A DNA stretch of 11,905 bases from an uncultured Tidjanibacter sp. (lineage in GTDB: Bacteria > Bacteroidota > Bacteroidia > Bacteroidales > Rikenellaceae). The notes beneath the pieces were generated by a model that saw only the letters and a program-made list of their open reading frames with translations, searched no databases and was not told where the DNA came from. A program made the translations under genes and the position numbers. The stretch is taken from the NCBI GenBank assembly GCA_934663885.1, contig CAKUKW010000043.1:1-11905 (forward strand), given 5' to 3'. Positions 6,414 through 11,905 of the stretch are shown here, in pieces. Each line of letters opens with the position of its first letter. Position 1 is the stretch's first letter.

Positions 6414-7079
6414 TCAGTCTTCGTATTTATATCCCACTCCTTTGACCGTAACAATGTGTGTTTCACCTATTTTCTCGCGGAGTTTGCGAATATGTACATC
6501 GATTGTCCTATCGCCTACGATAACGTCATTACCCCATACGGCGCTGTAGATCTCTTCCCGCCGGAACACCTTTCCAGGTTTGGAGTAAAGGAGCACCAGC
6601 AGATTGAACTCTTTCCTGGGTAGTGCCATTTCGATGCCGTCCTTAATGACGAGGTAGCGCTCCCTGTCGATGATTATGGAGCGTCCCTCGCTGGATACGG
6701 GATCCTCCTCAATCCTCTTGAGTATAGCTTTTACCCTGCTTGTCAGAACCTTTACCCTTATGGGTTTCGTGATGTAATCATCTCCTCCGGCATCGAATCC
6801 CGCCACCTGTACCTCTTCCTCCCCGCGGGCGGAAAGAAAAACGATCTGGGTGGGCGCCAGCTGTGGATATTCCCGTATTTTGGCGCATGCCTCCAGGCCG
6901 TTCATGTCAGGCATCATGACATCGAGCAGTATGAGGTGCGGAATTGTTTCGACGGCTTTTCTGACCGCCTCCCTGCCATTGGATGCAGTGTATACTTCAT
7001 ATCCTTCCCTGGCCAGGTTATAACCGACGAACTCCAGTATGTCAGCCTCGTCGTCCACAATAAGAATCCGGTAACTCAT
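6414..7079 (-). CDS. OmpR/PhoB-family response regulator
   Basis: This is a DNA-binding regulator switched by phosphorylation from a histidine kinase. The 221 residues have the standard layout: a receiver domain (about 3-120) with acid pocket D9/D10, phospho-acceptor D53 in LLDVMMPD, S83 in FLSARG and K105 in YITKPI, then a winged-helix domain (about 130-221) with LPRKEFNLLVLLYSKPGKVFRREEI-type helices and the recognition region DRTIDVHIRKLREKIG (190-205). The C-terminal VKGVGYKYE is the usual wing. It resembles the PhoB/PhoP-like regulators of Bacteroidetes. No sensor kinase lies beside it: the downstream gap is non-coding and the upstream gene is divergent, so it is an orphan here. AGGAGAGGAGGG (7085-7096 on the plus strand as its complement) is a strong ribosome binding site that fixes the ATG. 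Target genes are unknown. Confidence 0.93.
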   Translation of the reverse strand: MSYRILIVDDEADILEFVGYNLAREGYEVYTASNGREAVRKAVETIPHLILLDVMMPDMNGLEACAKIREYPQLAPTQIVFLSARGEEEVQVAGFDAGGDDYITKPIRVKVLTSRVKAILKRIEEDPVSSEGRSIIIDRERYLVIKDGIEMALPRKEFNLLVLLYSKPGKVFRREEIYSAVWGNDVIVGDRTIDVHIRKLREKIGETHIVTVKGVGYKYED

Positions 7080-7093
7080 AACTTCCCTCCTCT

Positions 7094-7138
7094 CCTGAAA
7101 AATTTAGTTTTGTTTATGCAAAGTACGGTTTTTTCAGG
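7094..7138. repeat. Inverted repeat around the response regulator start site
   Basis: CCTGAAAAA (7094-7102) and TTTTTCAGG (7130-7138) are perfect 9-base complements 27 bases apart. One arm lies in the -33/-7 spacer and the other overlaps the start of the ribosome binding site, so the tentative -7 box and start site lie between them. It could be a self-regulation site or, in RNA, only the proximal arm would be transcribed, so an RNA hairpin is not expected if the predicted start is right. Confidence 0.35.
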
Positions 7139-7150
7139 CTCGGCGGTAAA
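7119..7150 (-). promoter_or_regulatory. Tentative promoter of the response regulator
   Basis: On the minus strand GTACTTTG (7119-7126) keeps the TTTG half of the -7 box but not its TA, and TTTA (7147-7150) sits 20 bases upstream. Predicted start is near 7112, giving a leader of about 33 bases. The match is weaker than at ptb or ohyA. Confidence 0.35.
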
Positions 7151-7215
7151 AATTAATGAAGATTTAAATATTTCTTAACAATGGCGTGCCGCCGCTGTTT
7201 TTTGTCTTTATATTT

Positions 7216-7247
7216 CTTGTGGCGTTAAATAAAAAAGCCTATTTTTG
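7216..7247 (+). promoter_or_regulatory. Bacteroidetes-type promoter of the DUF349-pyrG-yidC block
   Basis: CTTG (7216-7219) is followed after exactly 20 bases by TATTTTTG (7240-7247), a full TAnnTTTG match. The start site should be near 7254, giving a leader of about 55 bases. No terminator is visible before yidC, so this promoter can drive all three genes. Confidence 0.75.
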
Positions 7248-7280
7248 TAAATTGCCTAAATGTTATGCGCTATGCCGGTT

Positions 7281-7292
7281 AGGCGTACGCCT
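7281..7292. repeat. Perfect 12-base palindrome in the DUF349 leader
   Basis: AGGCGTACGCCT reads the same on both strands and lies between the predicted start site (about 7254) and the ATG at 7310, near +28 to +39. With no spacer it is a poor RNA hairpin but a good shape for a dimeric repressor site. Confidence 0.45.
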
Positions 7293-7309
7293 GAAAAATA
7301 ATTGAAGTT

Positions 7310-9358
7310 ATGACTACCGAAGAAAAGAACATCCCTGTTCCGGAGGAACATGTCAGCCAGGCTGAAGATGTGAAAATGGAAAACCAGAAAGAAGAAGTTG
7401 CCCTGGCCGCAGAGCCCGCGCAGCCTGTATCGCCGGAGGCCGTACCCGTTCAAGATGCGGTAAAAGAAGAAACGCAGGGCCCGAAAGGGAGCGATTCCGA
7501 CGATGAAGAAAATCCCGTTCACGAGCAGGTAACTTTCGAAGAGGAGGAAGCGCACCTCGCTGCGTCGTCCCCTGACCTCGACCTCGGTGAAAACACCGAA
7601 GAGGAAGAGGCCGAGGAAAGCCATGCGCTTTCGGAAGAGACTACCCGAAGCCTGGAAGATATCGCCAGGATGGGCAAGCATGAGTTGGTGAATTTTTTCG
7701 CAACGCTTCTCGAAACCCGCCAGGTGCAGCAGTTGCGCCGTGAAGCGGAAGCGGTTAAAGTAGCTTTCTACAAGATACACCGCGCCGAATACGAGCAGGC
7801 CCGAAAGGCTTTCGTGGACGGGGGCGGAAATCCCGAAGAGTTCACCGCACCCGTGGATATGGACGAGGTGAGGCTTAAGGAGCTTTTCGCAGAATACCGC
7901 AAACGCAGGGCCGATTATATATCCAATCTCGAGCGGGCGAAAGAAGATAACCTGAAAGTAAAACTGCAGATAATCGAGGAGCTCAAGGAGCTTATCAACG
8001 GAAGCGAAACTCTGAACAATACTTTCAATTCGTTCAGGGAACTGCAGCAGCGCTGGCGCGACACGGGCGTTGTCCCGCAGGCGAACGTGAAGGACGTATG
8101 GGAAACATACAACCTGCATGTGGAGAATTTTTACAATTACATAAAGATAAATAAGGAGCTTCGCGACCTCGATCTCAAACGTAACTACGAAGTCAAAGTT
8201 CAGCTTTGCGAGGCGGCAGAGGCCCTGTACCTGGAGTCCTCGATAATAGCCGCTTTCCGGGGCCTTCAGGATCTGCACGACCAGTGGCGCGAGACGGGTC
8301 CCGTGGCAAACGAATATAAAGAAGCTCTGTGGAACAGGTTCAAAGAGGCTTCTTCGAGGATAAATAAACGCCACCAGGAGCATTTCGAAGGACTCAAAGA
8401 CGAGCAGAAACGAAACCTGGAACTGAAAACGGAGCTTTGCGTTAAGGCGGAAGAGCTTTCGGGCGAAATACTTACGACCCGCAAGGACTGGAACAAGGCG
8501 TCCGACCAGTTGATAGAGATCCAGAAAGTGTGGAAAACCATAGGCTTCGCTCCCCAGAAAGATAATGCGAGAATATATGAGCGCTTCCGCGCCGCCTGCG
8601 ACCGCTTCTTCGAACTCAAGAGGGGTTTTTATGATCAGCTTAAAGCGGAAATGGACCATAACCTCCAACTGAAAACCGAAATATGTGTGGCAGCCGAGAC
8701 GCTTAAAGACAGCGAACAGTGGAAGAAAACGACAGACGAACTAATCGCTCTCCAGAAACGCTGGAAAGAGATAGGACCCGTTTCCCGCCGCCATTCTGAC
8801 GCTATATGGAAACGTTTCCGGACAGCGTGCGATTATTTCTTTGATCGCAAGGGCCAGCATTTCTCGAGTGTCGATTCCGAGTACGGCGACAACCTGGCGA
8901 AAAAGCTCGCCCTGCTCGACGAGATGGAAGCAGCGGATATTAAGGAAGGCGGATTTGAGATGATAAAGGACTTCCAGCGCCGTTGGAACGAGATAGGATT
9001 CGTACCAATAAAGCAGAAAGACGAGATACATAAGAGGTATAAAGCCGTAGTGGATAATATGTTCTCGACCCTCAGGGGCAGTGAGCGCGACCGCAACATG
9101 GACCGTTTCCGCAACAGGGTATCGGGCATGAAGGACGGTGGTGACCGCAGGCTCAAAAGCGAACGGGAAAAGCTCTACAACCGCGTCAAGCAACTGGAGG
9201 CCGACATAGCCCTTCTGGAGAACAATATCGGGTTTTTCTCAAAGTCTAAAAATGCCGAGGTTATGATCCGTGACGTGGAGGCCAAGATCGAAAAGGCGAA
9301 ACAGGAGATGGCCGAGACCATCGAGAAGGTGAAACTTATCGACGCACAGCAAGAATAG
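7310..9358 (+). CDS. Multi-repeat DUF349 coiled-coil protein
   Basis: This is a cytoplasmic, highly charged protein of 682 residues. Residues 1-115 are strongly acidic (Glu/Asp/Pro-rich, probably disordered). After a helical linker come five DUF349 repeats of about 74-82 residues, each marked by a W-x-x-x-G core: QRWRDTGVVP (W249), DQWRETGPVA (W326), KVWKTIGFAP (W408), KRWKEIGPVS (W485) and RRWNEIGFVP (W559). Each is followed by a helix such as WNRFKEASSRI or IYERFRAACDRFF. Residues 612-680 are a predicted coiled coil. The molecular function of DUF349 is not established; I do not assign one. The ATG at 7310 lacks a Shine-Dalgarno sequence but is downstream of a good promoter, and pyrG starts 15 bases after the stop, so the genes probably share a transcript. 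Codon use looks like that of the neighbouring core genes. Confidence 0.9.
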   Translation: MTTEEKNIPVPEEHVSQAEDVKMENQKEEVALAAEPAQPVSPEAVPVQDAVKEETQGPKGSDSDDEENPVHEQVTFEEEEAHLAASSPDLDLGENTEEEEAEESHALSEETTRSLEDIARMGKHELVNFFATLLETRQVQQLRREAEAVKVAFYKIHRAEYEQARKAFVDGGGNPEEFTAPVDMDEVRLKELFAEYRKRRADYISNLERAKEDNLKVKLQIIEELKELINGSETLNNTFNSFRELQQRWRDTGVVPQANVKDVWETYNLHVENFYNYIKINKELRDLDLKRNYEVKVQLCEAAEALYLESSIIAAFRGLQDLHDQWRETGPVANEYKEALWNRFKEASSRINKRHQEHFEGLKDEQKRNLELKTELCVKAEELSGEILTTRKDWNKASDQLIEIQKVWKTIGFAPQKDNARIYERFRAACDRFFELKRGFYDQLKAEMDHNLQLKTEICVAAETLKDSEQWKKTTDELIALQKRWKEIGPVSRRHSDAIWKRFRTACDYFFDRKGQHFSSVDSEYGDNLAKKLALLDEMEAADIKEGGFEMIKDFQRRWNEIGFVPIKQKDEIHKRYKAVVDNMFSTLRGSERDRNMDRFRNRVSGMKDGGDRRLKSEREKLYNRVKQLEADIALLENNIGFFSKSKNAEVMIRDVEAKIEKAKQEMAETIEKVKLIDAQQE

Positions 9359-11035
<1,677 letters not shown>

Positions 11036-11037
11036 GG

Positions 11038-11905
11038 ATGGATAAAAATACTATTATAGGCCTCGTCGTCATGGCCGTACTTGTGTTCGGATGGATATGG
11101 TGGGGCGGCAGGCAGGAAACCAAACGCCAGGAGATAGCCCGGGAGCAGTTCGTGCAGGACTCGCTGGCCAACCCGTGGAAATACGCCGAAAATCCGGATA
11201 TGAGCGCGGCGGAACAGGCGGCGGCCCAGGCCGACTACATGGATAAACTCAAAGAGGAAGAAGAAGCCAACCGTACTTCGCAGATAGCCAACATGGGGCA
11301 ATCCCTGGTCGACGCGCGCGAAGGCGAGGAGAAAATTTATGTCATGGAGAACGACGTGATGAAAGTCTACATTTCCTCGAAGGGCGCGAAAGTGGATAAC
11401 GTGGAGTTGAAGGACTATAAGCGCTACCAGAAGGACAGCGAAGGGGAGAAACTTCCGCTGATGCTTTTCGACAGGAATTCTTCCGCTTTCGACATGACGT
11501 TCTTTATGCGCAAATCGTACAATTACGCGCAGATAAACACCGGCGAATATTCTTTCGTTTCGGACGAACCGCAGCTCATCGTGGCCGGCGACCATAACCA
11601 GACCCTTTCTCTAAGGTTGCCTGTGGACGACGAATCAGGTGCTTACGTGGAGTACGTTTATACTATCCGCCCCGGTGAATATATGATAGACTTCGACGTG
11701 CGTTTCGTTGGAATGAGGGAATGGACGTCGACCCTCACCGATTTTTCTATCGACTGGAAAGCCACCACCCTCCAGAATGAAAAGGGGTACAAGAACGAGA
11801 ACAATTATACGGATCTTTACTACAAATACCCCGGCGCCAATAAAATAGAAAAACTCGGCCCTTCGGAAAGTTCCAAGAACGGGCGCCAGAGCTCCAAGGT
11901 AGAGT
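11038..11905 (+). CDS. yidC: Membrane protein insertase YidC (3' partial)
   Basis: YidC inserts and folds inner-membrane proteins, alone or with the Sec translocon. The visible 289 residues begin MDKNTIIGLVVMAVLVFGWI, a start region with one transmembrane helix (about 5-22), typical of the Bacteroidetes form. A charged, Gln/Glu/Ala-rich linker (about 25-90) follows, then the beta-rich periplasmic domain: VMENDVMKVYISSKGAKVDN (102-121), NVELKDYKRY, LMLFDRNSS and YVYTIRPGEYMIDFDV. The frame is open at the window edge; the five-helix C-terminal insertase domain lies outside. The ATG follows the pyrG stop after two bases, and the AAGG at the stop codon can serve as ribosome binding site, so translation is likely coupled to pyrG. 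Confidence 0.93.
   Translation, partial: MDKNTIIGLVVMAVLVFGWIWWGGRQETKRQEIAREQFVQDSLANPWKYAENPDMSAAEQAAAQADYMDKLKEEEEANRTSQIANMGQSLVDAREGEEKIYVMENDVMKVYISSKGAKVDNVELKDYKRYQKDSEGEKLPLMLFDRNSSAFDMTFFMRKSYNYAQINTGEYSFVSDEPQLIVAGDHNQTLSLRLPVDDESGAYVEYVYTIRPGEYMIDFDVRFVGMREWTSTLTDFSIDWKATTLQNEKGYKNENNYTDLYYKYPGANKIEKLGPSESSKNGRQSSKVE

Noticed and set aside
7150..7185. PhoB-like box upstream of the response regulator
   Set aside because: The region is AT-rich with TTAACA-like words, but I could not find two direct repeats at the right spacing.
7141..7196. CGGCGG...CCGCCG complement in the regulator-DUF349 gap as a terminator
   Set aside because: Six-base arms about 44 bases apart with AT-rich sequence between; no terminator is needed between divergent genes.
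7256..8668. 470-codon minus-strand open frame opposite the DUF349 gene, and a 510-codon one opposite pyrG (9239-10771)
   Set aside because: Both lie opposite genes with clear family motifs and good promoters or coupling; their translations show no family signal.

Overview
This window looks like a chromosomal core region of a member of the order Bacteroidales. The main evidence is promoter grammar. Three intergenic regions carry a close match to the Bacteroidetes primary-sigma promoter, a -7 box TAnnTTTG with a TTG-type -33 element exactly 20 bases upstream, and one or two more carry weaker copies. Several genes (ptb, ackA, pyrG, the five-repeat DUF349 gene) have little or no Shine-Dalgarno sequence, which also fits. 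Gene content agrees: an HsdR_N-like stand-alone protein, a repeated DUF349 protein, pyrG followed at once by yidC, and ptb-buk. A Rikenellaceae- or Odoribacteraceae-like gut anaerobe is my guess; the exact family is inference.

Layout, left to right. (1) Bases 2-418: 3' part of a type I restriction R-subunit N-terminal-like PD-(D/E)XK nuclease domain protein, closed by an intrinsic terminator. (2) Bases 532-2301: complete oleate hydratase (ohyA) with its own promoter, an operator-like inverted repeat over the -7 box and a strong ribosome binding site. (3) A convergent junction at 2302-2422 with a long hairpin and a 19-pair bidirectional terminator. (4) A minus-strand block read right to left: response regulator, a 275-base gap, crcB (fluoride channel), ackA (acetate kinase), ptb (phosphate butyryltransferase), buk (butyrate kinase). 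ptb-buk has an excellent promoter of its own. (5) A plus-strand block: five-repeat DUF349 protein, pyrG (CTP synthase) and the 5' part of yidC, which runs off the window.

How the genes work together. Ptb and Buk convert an acyl-CoA to the free acid with ATP gain; AckA does the last step for acetate. Having ackA beside ptb-buk, without pta, puts two acyl-phosphate kinases and one acyltransferase side by side and suggests short-chain fatty acid fermentation as an energy source. OhyA hydrates unsaturated fatty acids and is most likely a separate, stress- or lipid-related function. RR, DUF349, pyrG and yidC are regulatory or housekeeping genes.

I see no mobile element, CRISPR array, tRNA or rRNA gene and no clear new defence or biosynthetic system. 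The unexplained parts are non-coding: a nested-complementarity region at 6251-6392 that could be a structured RNA, an inverted repeat woven into the ptb promoter, an inverted repeat over the ohyA start site, and a perfect 12-base palindrome in the DUF349 leader.
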